A stretch of 64,000 bases of DNA, taken from Rugalucina vietnamica. Its lineage: Eukaryota > Mollusca > Bivalvia > Lucinida > Lucinidae. Below are positions 1-11,039 of this stretch, one piece after another. The stretch spans positions 21,765,456-21,829,455 of the forward strand of contig OZ024879.1 of NCBI GenBank assembly GCA_964017185.1, written 5' to 3'. The notes under the pieces were generated by a model that saw only the letters and a list, made by a program, of their open reading frames with translations, was not told the DNA's origin and did not search any database. Position 1 is the first letter of the stretch, and every line of letters begins with the position of its first letter. The position numbers and the translations under genes are program-made.

Positions 1-201
1 AATTCTGGAAAAAAAAAGCATGATCAACTTAAGATATAGTTGGATTCTAGTTTTTCCATTGCATTGGTTTCCTCGGAACAAACCCAGTTTTATCAAATCG
101 TTCACCCGTTTTCGTCAGTTTCATTATATTATATTTTTTAATTGAGCTAGCAAATGCATATAAAATAAACAAACCAACTACATAAATGAATAAACAAATA
201 C

Positions 202-388
202 CTAATATTGCCATTCCACAGTAAATTGGCTTGAATAGTTTGACATAGGTCCTATACAATTCTGCAGCAACCAGATCCTCGTTGAAGATGGTGGACGTTT
301 TGTACGTTGGTTTGGCACTGATTTTTTCGAGTCTTGTTTCATTATGTATCAGCTCTATATTCCTGTGTTTTCTGGCGTTTTCCATGGT
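202..388 (-). pseudogene. Polinton DNA polymerase B, exon after motif B
   Basis: This exon continues the polymerase reading frame from the exon ending at 475. An AG acceptor at 390-389 and a GT donor at 474-473 bound an 86-bp intron, and the frame joins exactly after the FGK of motif B. The peptide contains the conserved stretch with AKP and KPIYCGMAIL that follows motif B in protein-primed family B polymerases of Polintons. A GT at 201-200 is a likely donor, and a pyrimidine-rich acceptor-like sequence lies at the very left edge (about 5-15). Reading on past 201 gives a hydrophobic tail that looks like a membrane protein but is probably intron. The catalytic DTD motif lies outside the window. 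Confidence 0.72.
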
Positions 389-474
389 CTGAAATATAGA
401 ATTGTGGTCTGTAAAGTCTATGAAGTAAAAAGACACATGCAAATTGAAACACAATCAGCAGCAATACGGCTTAC
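389..474 (-). other. 86-bp spliceosomal intron in polymerase B
   Basis: On the minus strand the intron starts GTAAGCC and ends TATATTTCAG. Removing it keeps the polymerase frame in phase 0 and joins two halves of a conserved region. It is a very short intron with good consensus ends. Confidence 0.7.
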
Positions 475-3380
475 CTTTCCAAAGACAGAGACATTCATTA
501 GTTTGAAGAAATTCTTCTGAAAGGTGCTCTTAGCCTTCTGACGTAGTTCTGTGTTCTTATCAATATAGATCTTCATCCACGCTTCTTGTGTAAACTTCAG
601 AATTCTGTGAATGTCTGATATTTCTAGTCCTAATCTCAAATACAGTTTGAGGGTGTTTATATGTACTGTATATTTATTCTTGTCTTCTAATGTTGTTAAA
701 AGTTTTTCCGTTTTTCCTCTTTTTGGAAGTGGCTCCTCAGGCGATAGCCCGTGTAGTTTCCTCAGCAGCTGCTGTGCATACGGTGAAAGCTGTTCATTGG
801 AAACGACTTGCCGGACAGGGGCAAGGGGTAGGCAGTTGTGTTCTTCATGAAGATGTTTAGGATATTTCAAAGAGACTTCCATGATATACCCCGTATCTCC
901 ATTTTCGTCTACAGACATGACATCAAAGCATTCTACTTCCCGTTTGTCCATGAAAACAAAGTCACGTGATGGAAGCAGTTGACTCATTGCCCAGCCATAT
1001 AAATTGTTTGCGTCATAATACATAATAAACTTGTTTGGCTTTGACTGATCATAGTCTTTGACGTATGGATTATTGACCTTTTCATAGCGGTTGGATATTT
1101 GTGATATACCCCCGCGAATGCCGGACTCAACCATTAATATCTTGTCAATGTCAGTGAGTAACTCTAGCTTCACTCGACTCATTTTGAGACATGCCAACCA
1201 TGAGAGACCCGGTGAAGTGTAAAAATGACAAGGGTCTAGTTCATATTGTGCCAGACACACATTTCTAAAGGCCTCAAAAACGTCGCTTAGTAGAACTACA
1301 TCCGTTTTCAAATAAACATCATGATACTCTCCCAAGGTTGACATTCCTAACTTCTTGAACACTAACAGAGCATGCTCATAATCTTCGTCAGTAACATGCT
1401 CCTTTTTGATAGTTGAATAGAATTGATCTTTTGTTGGTAGTTCTGACTTGTCAAATTTCTCAAAAGAATCCATGTATTCATATGGATACACTACCTTGCG
1501 AAGGAGCAGTCTGGCTTCCATTTCATCCGCTGTTTCACTGCGCAAGTGAGGAAATGCTTGCAAGCCGTCCTGTGCTAGATCTTCTACTAAATTTCCTAAT
1601 GACGAGGGAAGGAATTGAAAGCTGTCTATGAAACGTAGGTTTCCTAGAGAAAAGCTGACATATTGTTCCGTATTTTGAGCTATGCATGTCAGTTTGCGGT
1701 TTTTGAAGTGACCTAAATTTTGACATATGATATGTTAACGTCAAAGTTTTTAAGGTTGTGAAACAATACTGGAATAAATTTCGCTTGACGCCATCTGAGA
1801 TTGCAGGCATTGCATGCAGCTCCAATTACCTGACCCGTGAGGTGGTTGTGGTGTCGACATATCCTGTTGTATTTCTTGTCATAGATGGTGAATCGTGATT
1901 TACAAAGGCAGCATTCAATAGCATTTTCAATAAGACCCTTGTGTTCTTCTGTTATGTCCATAGGTTGAACATTGGAAAGAATTCTTTGTATTTCTTCCTC
2001 TTCTCTTAGCAAACATTCAATTAATTTTCTACCCGCATATCCTTCCCTCTGTAAATGACAGATGGTTTAGTGTATTGAGCATCCTCACACACTACTTTGT
2101 AACCGAATCCACAAACCTCTAGCTTGCTTACCGGAATACTGGCTGAACTCTCTGGATTTGGTTGACAAGTATCTAACTTTTTAACTATAGTTTCAAAGTC
2201 TGCATAGATAACAAAAGGAATGTCTTTTAATGTCTTTTCGTATTCTCTGAATTCCAGTATATCATTTTGACCCTTTAATGGAAGCTCTATTCTTTGCGCT
2301 TCATGTCTTGAGCAGTTCTGTATGTGTTCCTGTTTTGACTCTTTTTTACTGAAAGCGTGTAGGCAATAACAGCAAAAATACATTTTACTATGGTTGTTCT
2401 TTGTACGTGATAAGAACCGGTTTAAGTCCTTAATTAAACAATAATTGGAGTTTATTCCATTTGTCAGCCAAAGTAAAATAACGTGATGTAGACGTTGATA
2501 TTGTTCTGTAATTCTTAGAGGAACAATGGTTTTATTCTCATAACCGAATACGTTGATTGAAATGTTTTCATTCTAATGCTCAACCTTCTTAATTTGAGAC
2601 AAAGTAACTGGATATGTGATACCAGACATATTCACTTCATTGGAAAACTTGTAGTAACGCTCCACACACTCCGGCTCTGATACTTCTGGATGCAGTGACG
2701 CTAACAAGCAGTAAAGAAAACACTTATCATCGCTGTTGCCGATATTCAAGAGGCTACCACTTTTCGAAAGTGACGCAGGTAGGGGTATGTATGCGGATCC
2801 ATGCAGGGGTTTGTAAACAATGGTTTGGATTTCCAGCTTAAGTACCTTTTTCACGTACCATCCAGACTCTTCGCGCATAAATTTTTCTAGACTTTCATAC
2901 ATTTTCTGTATGGCCTCGTTTAAATTGTGTTCGCTTAAACCTTCACCTGATAATGTTATGTAAGTTCTGCTTCTGAAATAGGGCGAGGTGCTGGCAATTT
3001 CGTTAACATCGTCTCGTCCCATCTCTACCTGAACACATAAATTCCATTTTATACCACCCAGTTCACGAGCACGAGATTGTAAATAATTTCTTAGACGATC
3101 TCTGACATTACTAAAAAATATCAACATATCGTATCTTTCATTCCCTGTCGGTAGTATATATCTATTCACCACTCTGTTTCTCATAGCTGATTGCTCTTGA
3201 GGATGATCATTGACCTGTTGATTGTTAATACTGTCACCTCTATGTTCAGTCTCAGTGGTGCCATGACTGTCTGCAGAAGAAACTGCATCATTGGAGTCAG
3301 CATTATTGGCATCCGGAACATCTACAGCATACTTTTGAGTATCAGCAGTATCATTGATTAGCTGTTGTCCTGGTAGATTA
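475..3380 (-). pseudogene. Polinton/Maverick protein-primed DNA polymerase B, broken
   Basis: The family replicates the element by protein-primed DNA synthesis. Reading leftwards one sees: a linker; the conserved KPLHGSAYIPLP region (about 2790-2830) and the CFLYCLLASLHP segment; a Cys/His cluster (CCYCLHAF, 2350-2383); Exo I ADFET (about 2200); a second Cys/His module (about 1820-1920); Exo II FHNLKNFD (about 1755-1775); Exo III YLKTD; motif A DANNLYGWAMSQ (about 980-1014); and motif B ending FGK at 475. Breaks: an in-frame stop at about 2573, frameshifts near 2035 and 1735, and a 15.9-kb insertion at 3380/3381. The N-terminal part of the same frame resumes at 19271. The copy is therefore dead, although its motifs are well preserved. 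Family assignment is secure from motif order. Confidence 0.9.
3375..3380. repeat. Target-site duplication AGATTA, left copy
   Basis: AGATTA directly precedes the left CAGGG terminus at 3381 and is repeated directly after the right terminus at 19271-19276. Six bases is shorter than the usual 8 bp of hAT elements. Confidence 0.8.
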
Positions 3381-3960
3381 CAGGGTTCCCACAGGACCGG
3401 GAAAACGGGAAAAAGTCGGGAATTTCGATGTACCGGCTCCCGGTCGGGAGAGTACCGGGAAATAGCAAAAAAAAGCTTCAGACCCGGGATTTGTCCGGGA
3501 AATTTGTGAAAACTGGTGTACACTATTAGTAAAGCTGGTAATTATAGAATATTAATAGCCAGTTTTGTAATTCGTTGCATTTTTGGGATGTTTTTCGCCC
3601 TCGGAAACCTTCCTAACACGAGGCGTTCCTTAGTGTAACGTAATTACAGTACCGGCTTTTTTACGCGAGATCGAGACGACCCGAACCAAGGGGAATAATA
3701 AGTGACAACTTCCGATCGATCCAGATCTCGCAAAGTTGAAACGCGGAAGGCGTTTGAAATATAGATTTCTTTGCTTTTTTTTCCAAATACTGTAGATGGT
3801 AAGGTTATGATTAGTTATACGATCTTTTGTTCTTCATGTTTCCATGCATCGCTTGTAACCAGTATCCAAAATAAGCCGAAATATCGTTTCTTTTTATATT
3901 GACATTGGAAAATTGCCATCTAAATCTCCCAAGCGCTTGTTACTTAGCACGCGGTTCAAG

Positions 3961-4494
3961 ATGCTGCGATTTTTGAGGAACCGTGAACTTAATGGCTCTC
4001 AAGACCTCAGCATATGCCCACTCGAAAAAATAAATATAGCCTCATCAAAGCTTACAATTATGCACTTGGAGTCAATGACTTTGGGTTTACCCATGCTTAC
4101 TGAATTAAAACTGAAAAACTGTGTTGGACTAAGGGACCAGAATATAACCAGAGATATTGTTGATTTGATTTCCAGACTGTCTAATTTAAGAGTCTTGGAC
4201 ATTGAGTCCACAACTTTTCTCCAACCTGGAGAAGTTTGCAGAATCAACTGGAAGTGTCATAACTTAACACAATTTTGGTTTTTACCCGTGTGGAAAAGAA
4301 TTCGTGGAGGTCATGCCAACCCAACAAATATCTGGGTGGAAATCTACGAAAGTGAGCCCCAATCTAAATGGGGACCTGACTTTCGGGCTGTTTATATGAG
4401 AGTGAAGCATAATTATTATAGTGCAGCATTTCTTAAGCTATACAATGATGGGCCTGAATGGGCTCTGACAGATTCAGAAAGTGAATCTGATTGA
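3961..4494 (+). CDS. Leucine-rich-repeat-like protein fragment inside the hAT element
   Basis: A 177-residue frame runs from ATG 3961 to a stop at 4494 (open upstream to 3913). It has LRR-like spacing in the middle (LTIMHLESM, LTELKLKNC, LSNLRVLDIES), then a Trp-rich region, and an acidic end DSESESD. This resembles the LRR part of F-box/LRR-type proteins, but no F-box is visible and only two or three repeats can be seen. It could be the last exon of a captured host gene; the bases before 3961 show no convincing acceptor. It lies 580 bp inside the left terminus of the hAT element and has the element's strand. It is intact over its length, unlike the transposase. Confidence 0.5.
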   Translation: MLRFLRNRELNGSQDLSICPLEKINIASSKLTIMHLESMTLGLPMLTELKLKNCVGLRDQNITRDIVDLISRLSNLRVLDIESTTFLQPGEVCRINWKCHNLTQFWFLPVWKRIRGGHANPTNIWVEIYESEPQSKWGPDFRAVYMRVKHNYYSAAFLKLYNDGPEWALTDSESESD

Positions 4495-4780
4495 TATTTT
4501 AGGTAAAAATTTACTTTGTAAACCAGCTTGTTTAGGGTTACCTGTATATACCAGGATTTTATTATAAAAAAAGTAAAATCTAGGTTCATTATGAAGATAA
4601 TGTATACCATACAATTGTACACTTTACCTGGTAAGAAAGAAGTTAGCAATAACCAGGAACTGGCACACTCAGAACCAAAGACTTGCCCAAGAACCAAAGT
4701 GGGCTGATCCAATTTACAAATGATACCAAAAGAATATGAGTAATCCAGTGAGTAGCTCTTTCCGAAAAGGTGGTCATAAC
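4495..4780 (+). repeat. Dispersed repeat also present near 14.2-14.4 kb
   Basis: Phrases such as TAACCAGGAACTGGCACA, with following text about a tract ending AGTAGCTCTTTCC, recur in similar order at 14210-14400 (GGCCAGGAACTAGCACA ... CAGCTATTTCCC) and, inverted, near 26380-26420. It is a degenerate interspersed repeat without coding content. Confidence 0.45.
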
Positions 4781-4784
4781 CTAA

Positions 4785-4965
4785 TTACATCATGATAACA
4801 TGTCTGTAAAATGTATACCCACTTTTATATGAGCCGCGGTATGGGAATACCAGACTTTTGCATATATGCGAAAACAAAGGTGCAGATCAGCTTCATGGTA
4901 ACGGCGAAGCTGATCAGTGGTTTTGTTTTCGCTGCACGGATAGTATAATCCCTCTACTTCTTACA
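4785..4965 (+). repeat. MITE-like hairpin repeat, copy 1
   Basis: About 180 bp with an internal hairpin (GCAGATCAGCTTC ... GAAGCTGATCAG). It matches the segment at 8455-8633 in inverted orientation, including the flanking ATGAGCCGCGG/TATACCCACTTTTATATGAG text. Confidence 0.55.
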
Positions 4966-5159
4966 TGTAACTACGAAATTTCACGCCTCTAGTCATCTTC
5001 TGTTGCTGCACAACCCGGTCTATGTCAGACCTGGTCGGAGACCCCAAATACCAGTTTTCTGACATCGTGGCTTACAGAGATATACCTATTTTTTCTTCTT
5101 CTTGCTGCAAAGCAGATTCATTAGAACTGCCACGCCTAACTTGTGCTCGCAATATATAT

Positions 5160-5163
5160 TTTG

Positions 5164-5201
<38 letters not shown>

Positions 5202-5235
5202 AAATTTTCATTTTTTACAGATGAAAAAAAACCCC
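5160..5235 (+). repeat. Poly-A tract and fragment of the TTTTGAGC hairpin repeat
   Basis: An A-run of about 30 bases (5167-5197) follows TATATTTTGAGC, the right-end phrase of the hairpin repeats at 7020, 10752 and 41348. The text after it (TTTTTTACAGATGAAAAAAA) matches the text after the 10752 copy. It is probably a truncated copy of the same repeat. Confidence 0.4.
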
Positions 5236-5523
5236 ACTAAACCCCACTTTTCTATAATAGTGAAGCTGGGGTATCAGGGTTAATTCTGGCTGAGAAATAT
5301 CACGCGAGAAAATCTCTAGCTTGACCAAAACTAGCAAGAAATTCTGAAATTTCATAGGGAAATACAGGGATAAAGACTGACATTTTTTCTTTACTAAACA
5401 CCTGGGCCCCTAACTCTTAATATTTATGGGCCCAGCCCAGAATTCAGGGGTTCAGCGCCGAAACGTAATATTCTCAGGCTTTTGTCACACAAAAACATAA
5501 TGATCATCTTTTTGCAGCTACAC
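5236..5523. other. No gene seen
   Basis: Short unique AT-rich sequence between repeats. No coding frame or RNA signal is visible. Confidence 0.5.
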
Positions 5524-7019
5524 TCCCGGTAAAAAAATAACAACATATTCCGCGTTTCTCCGCAACCATGGCAAACGCGAAATTTTTATTTCTCGGAGAA
5601 ACACCGCGAAATAAGCCAGGTAGACGAAATCGTCTGCGCGAAATTTCGCGGTGTTTCTCGGTGAAATTTCTCGGTGTTTCTCCGAGGAAGGTAATTACCT
5701 GGATTTATCGATAAAACTCTTTTTCTCGGAGTTTCTCGGAGGAATTTAAAAGACAAATGCATGTTTATAATTTTTGAATATAAAACAATAAATTAAAAAA
5801 TAATAAGTATTTGCAAGTATGAAGCTTGCAGATGTTACGTATTTGTTTAGATGGCTTATAATCCACATAAATATATTCTTGATTGCATTTAAATTTATGT
5901 TCGTCCTTGTGGTGGAATCTTGGATTAAGTCCGTTCAGCCCGGCATGACGAAAAACTGCCACTTTTTACTACTACTACTTTAAATTTATGATGACCTTTG
6001 TCACTTGTGTTGCTTTTCACATCATCCATGATTATTCGATCTTTGAACAGAAGAATGGAAGCGAAAAAATCATTTAAAAATCAAGGGCGTCATTAAAAAT
6101 TCGCGCCTTGAGCATTGTCCTTTCCGACAAAGAATAAAATTACCACACTTCCAGTGACTATGTGGATAATCAGAATCATTTTCATTGAATGAATAAATAA
6201 GTTTAATGACATTTGATCAAAGGTATTTAATTATGTACAATAGCAATGATTTTACAGGCGGTTTACTTTAATTATGTCAGGATAAACACAAGTCATCAAA
6301 ATAACATGAATATACCGGCCGGAGATCAAAATCGCAACTTTTTTTTTTCGAAGCGAACGCACTATCTATACATGTAAAACCATCGCGGCCTGTCTTTTTT
6401 AGTTATTAAATGTTCCGACCTTACTTGTCCGCCAGCATTTCTTGGTAAGCTGTTAACGTAACCGTTATCAAATATTCAGATTATGGTTCCATATAAATCG
6501 CAAATAATTTGAGCATTCGTACATGTACATGTACATGTATATATACTTGTATGTTTTAGATCGAGACTACATGTAGTAGGAAAGAATTTGCATCAAAAGT
6601 TATTCTCCATGAACAACCACAAAACCAAGTGGTAGAATTTGCAGCATTACCAGGAAGTGTGTTTCGGCATACACAGTCATGTTCTTGTGTCACATTCTCT
6701 AATGAACACGAAGCTGACACTGCTCCTTCACATTATAAGGAAGCTGTCTGCCGTAAAGTGAAATAAAAAGTCAAGCAAATAAAAATGTCGACCGTGCAGC
6801 CAACACTGTCATATGACTTACTCCCAATTGACGGCTAAATACATCACGTAGATATGAATGTACATGTCCATACATTGCTATTCACGCACATGCATTTGCA
6901 TCATTAAAATCATTCTTGTTCAAACATTTTACATCAGGAAAACATTTCATGGAAAATGTGTATCCCATCAAAAGCAAAACAGGGGTATGCAGGGGTATAT
7001 ATACTTTTTTATCTTTTGC

Positions 7020-7108
7020 TCCAAAACATAAGATTGTGGGTACTAGTTTGAACCGCCTCGGTGAGGCGGTTATAACGTGTACCCACAATCTATGTTTTGA
7101 GCATGAAT
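7020..7108. repeat. CAAAACATA/TATGTTTTG hairpin repeat, copy 1
   Basis: The arms CAAAACATAAGATTGTGGGT and ACCCACAATCTATGTTTTG enclose an inner GAACCGCCTC/GAGGCGGTT stem. The same hairpin is at 10752-10872 and 41348-41425. Confidence 0.7.
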
Positions 7109-8361
7109 AAGAAAAAGCAAACATTTTCTACTGAAAATTGTCATTTATTTTTTTTTTTTTTTTTCATCTTTAAACATCTCTGTATATTGCATGGGCATGT
7201 TTTCGTAATTTTAAAGTTACGGTATATGAAATTATTTCTTTAAAACATCATCGACACAAAAGGCAGCAACGCTTTCGGAAGGAGCGATCGGAAAACCTCA
7301 TAAATACATTTACATGTTTGTTATACCTTGTGCAGAATTGCGGTTTGTATGGAACATTGTAAATGTACATGTATATACAGTCGAGAAATTTTAATGGTCT
7401 TAAATTTTTATTTTGCTCCCTCTTTAAATCTGATTGATATTATTAGATGAAAAATGCATTATGTGCAACAAATACTTTTGTATAGGATATGTCACACAGT
7501 GCATCAAAGTAAGTGGCTGAAATATACAAACTTTTCTTTACATGTACATGAATTTGGGACAATGTCGGTTATGATAGTGTTTTTCTTTTATTTTTCTTTT
7601 ACGTATGCACCATTATTTTGTCGTCATTTGTGTTACGACATCGAGATATAAATGTGGATGCATCAAACATACAAAACATACATACTCAAGTATCTGCAGT
7701 TCATAGCGTGTCGGATGCTGTTTCGGTAGTTTTTGTAAGTAAAGGGTTTACAAATACGAATGTTGTGTAGCCCATTTCGAACGTCAGGACATCCAAAACT
7801 TGTACAGTACCATAAAGCGACGAAAACGTACCGACATAACCGTGGCTGAGGACAACGACGTTAGTAACGGCAATATTTCGCAGTGATTTTTCTATTCATG
7901 CACATGCATATTAAAGTTTTTATACGTAGACGGTCCCGGTAATTTTTAAAACTGACACCAAAATATAAGGTCATGTATTTGTTTTCGTGTAAAATGAGTG
8001 TATCCGTTCCTGCCTTCTACGCAAACATTAATAAAGGTTAAGTTTTAATGCGAATTAACGTGTAAATTTGATCTAAGATATCCATACGCCAGTTGAGCTG
8101 TGTGCTAGTCGAGCTGCACATGTCTTTCGGAAACAATCAGGATGTGCGATTTTTGGAACAAGTGCACTTATTACATGTAGATCGAATACGGTGAAAAATT
8201 CATATCTATACATCTTGATCATGTAACGGGATAGCTTCCCTTGGAAATATGCAAATTTCAAACTCGAGACTTTGTGAATCGAGTAAGTGTTAGGTATATA
8301 GCGCAGTAAACCACCCTTGGTGGATGAGCATGCTTTTCCATCGACGGGGTTTGCTGTCACG

Positions 8362-8431
8362 GGCTTGGTTCGGCTGTACGTTACATGTAACGTACAGCCA
8401 CGTTACATGTAACGTACAGCCGAGCCAAGCC
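8362..8431. repeat. 70-bp near-perfect palindrome
   Basis: GGCTTGGTTCGGCTGTACG pairs with CGTACAGCCGAGCCAAGCC. The interior ACGTTACATGTAACGT is itself palindromic and occurs twice. Confidence 0.75.
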
Positions 8432-8454
8432 ACAGCGTACAGTAATATCAGATT

Positions 8455-8633
8455 AAAGAAGTAGGGGGATTGTACTAGCCGAGTAGTGAAAACAAAGGCG
8501 CTGATCAGCTGTGCAGATACTGTACAGTTGATCTGCGCCTTTATTATCGCATGAGTATAAGTCCATCGTTCTCATGACGCGGCTCATATAAAAGTGGGGT
8601 ATACATTACATGGACATGTTATCATGATGTGTG
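8455..8633 (-). repeat. MITE-like hairpin repeat, copy 2
   Basis: Inverted relative to the 4785-4965 copy. It shares GAAAACAAAGG, the GATCAGC hairpin and the ATGACGCGGCTCATATAAAAGTGGG text. Confidence 0.55.
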
Positions 8634-9882
8634 TAAATATGTTGAGGAATACCTCATACAATGTATATGGGTTTAAAGCATATGAACATGTAAATGCGTT
8701 TGTTAATTTACTCGATTAATTATCAATTAATTTATCAATTATCAGTAATTGATAAATTGTCTTTACTTGTCATTTTTCACCATGTATCATTCACTTTCCT
8801 ATGCACTTGACATTTCGGACCGCACCTTGTAAAAACAACATGCCGCCAACACAAAATGTTCATGGCGGAGTTGTCGTTATGCATGGCAATAGGTTTTGCG
8901 TTTATGCATTTAGCAAGAAAAACAGATGCTTAAAAAAAGAAAAGTGAATAAATTGTTTTCTCGTTATCCGCCTTATTCTTATGTGAAGATTTGGTCATAA
9001 ATTTGGTATGAAAAAAGTGTTTATGCGAACAGTGCCCCTGATAAACGAGTGATTTAGAGGTATTGACAAAACTTTGTGCTAGTTAAATACTGTGTATCCT
9101 TATCATCGAGAATGTTGTAATGCATATTCATATAGGAGTTAGAAGATCGCTGCAGGGTAATCGGGTCAATAAAATTTTACAAAAATAGCTTGCTCCATAA
9201 GCTGACAATGTGATGACATTATGCCATTTCATTCTACATGCATGTTTCCATAGCTTGACATACAACCAGAACCAGAAAACATTTATTTCATTACAATATG
9301 AATTCAAGAATGCGCAAAATGGTAACTTATTATACTCGTACATGTTTATGGCCTATTGCTTTTATGTTTCCTAGCTCAAACAAATGAAACTACTTGGATA
9401 AAGACATAATTGAGATAAAACAAAGTACTTCTTAATTTGTATGTCAAATGCGAGTCGAGTCATGCCTGACCAACCGTAACGGAAACCAGTGAAGAAGATT
9501 GTGGAATGTTTGCTCAGTAATTAATGTGCCTTATTAAAACGTGTCAAACTGTTAGAGGCGCCATATACAAAAACACTTATAAATACTGATCAGTTAAAGT
9601 TCTAAAACTTCTTTAATTATTAAAAATATGGTAAAATCGATTTTCACAATCGTGCACAATATTTCTCCGAGAAACACCGCGAACAGGTAAATCTGGACTT
9701 ACCTGTTTTCACCGGTTAATACCTGCGGTCGCGGTGAAATTTCTCGGTGTTTCTCCGAGAAATCGAACTGAATGAAACGCGAAATATCTTAATGAAAAGA
9801 GAAATTTAGCGTTCTTTCTCCGAGAAAAATAGCTTAGGGTCCTCCGAGAAAAGAGGAATATGTTGTTGATTTTTTACCGGGA

Positions 9883-10751
9883 CTGTACATGTACATCATT
9901 TCGGGTACCTTTTTCATGTTTGTAATGCAGTTACTGTCTACTTTCAAGAGAAGGTTGTTCTGCAATGAAAATGTAGAAATTTTAATGATTTATAAGCTTG
10001 AAATTGTTGAAACTGTACTCATTTACCTTGAAGTTTTTCCTCTTAATAAGTCAATTTCAATAAGATTTTTAGCCTTTTTAAAATTGAGAGAATCTCTCAA
10101 ATAATCTATGTGCAATTTTTATAACAATGATGCTGTTGCATAAGCCTTCATTTTTCTGAATACTATTTAAACAGGCCTGTCTAAGCTATTTGGTTCAATG
10201 CCTCTTCAATCCAAGATCACAAAAGAGTATATTATTGCAGTTGCTTCCCTTGAACAGATGAAATGTGTTGGTTCTTCTCATTCAGTGTTTTGTTGCTTAG
10301 ATTTAAACAAAGAAATATTTTTAAAAAAATCAAATTGCCGCATATATCAGAAGTAATAAAAAGTTTATTTCTTTGCTGCAGTATAAAATTAATCTGAAAT
10401 AAGTAAAAGTAATGATAGAAATTTGTCACCAATAAGTGATAAAAACTGCATAATATATTTAAAGTTTTGCTACTTCAAGGTTATTGAATATGAACATGCT
10501 GCTCTCTGCTAGCAAGCTGGTCTACCAAGTGATATTTTCTGGGGGCCCAGCCTAATTTTCACTCCACTGGGCGACTGGGCGAGTGTTAGTCTTTTTTCCT
10601 GAAATTTTAGCCAATTCCCTCGAAAGAAACATTTTTGTATGAGATTTTTCCTCTCATTTATCCAATTTCAATGAGATTTTGCTATTTTCAAGAAATGAGA
10701 GAATCTTTCACAATCTCACCAGAAGTGGGGTATACCGGGGTTTACTTATTT
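9883..10751. other. No gene seen
   Basis: AT-rich sequence between the nested element and the hairpin before the hAT transposase. Short frames only. Confidence 0.5.
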
Positions 10752-10872
10752 TTCCTATTTTTGCTCCAAAACATAGATTGTGGGTACTCGTCAGTCTTAG
10801 AACCGCCTCACTCTCGTTAGAACCGCTTCAGTGAGGCGGTTCTAACGAGTACCCACAATCTATGTTTTGAGC
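10752..10872. repeat. CAAAACATA/TATGTTTTG hairpin repeat, copy 2
   Basis: The longest of the three copies. The stem runs from CAAAACATAGATTGTGGGTA to TACCCACAATCTATGTTTTG, with inner arms TAGAACCGCCTCA and TGAGGCGGTTCTAACGAG. It lies about 170 bp upstream of the hAT transposase start. Confidence 0.75.
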
Positions 10873-11039
10873 AAAAATAAGAAAAAATATAAAAAATTTT
10901 CATCCGAAAAATTTCTATTTTTACAGCTGAAAAAAATTGCTGTAAATTGCATAGGTGTGTTTTTGTAATGACATCATATTCTTTCTTTGTAGTTTGTATC
11001 CTTAGATTGTGCAAGAACTTTCTTTATATGTTTCAGATC

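Larger units (their letters stand above)
5760..9655. other. Interior of the nested TIR element, non-coding
   Basis: About 3.9 kb of AT-rich sequence with many TACATGTA-type words. It contains a hairpin repeat (7020-7108), a long palindrome (8362-8431) and a MITE copy (8455-8633). Frames of 60-95 codons here have no coding character. No conserved protein is recognised. Confidence 0.6.
5524..9882. mobile_element. Nested 4.4-kb element with long terminal inverted repeats
   Basis: The left end TCCCGGTAAAAAAATAACAA (5524) is matched in reverse by the right end finishing TTTTTTACCGGGA (9882). About 240 bp on each side share TTTCTCGGAGAAACACCGCG-type palindromic blocks (5575-5760 and 9655-9860). 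ACT lies on both outer flanks if the terminus is taken as CCCGG, which would be a 3-bp duplication. No transposase is seen between the ends, so it would be non-autonomous. The superfamily is not identified. Confidence 0.6.

Noticed and set aside
47-454. A 135-residue membrane-protein-like frame on the minus strand
   Set aside because: Its middle is polymerase B sequence; both ends are intron read-through, and the hydrophobic part lies beyond a donor.
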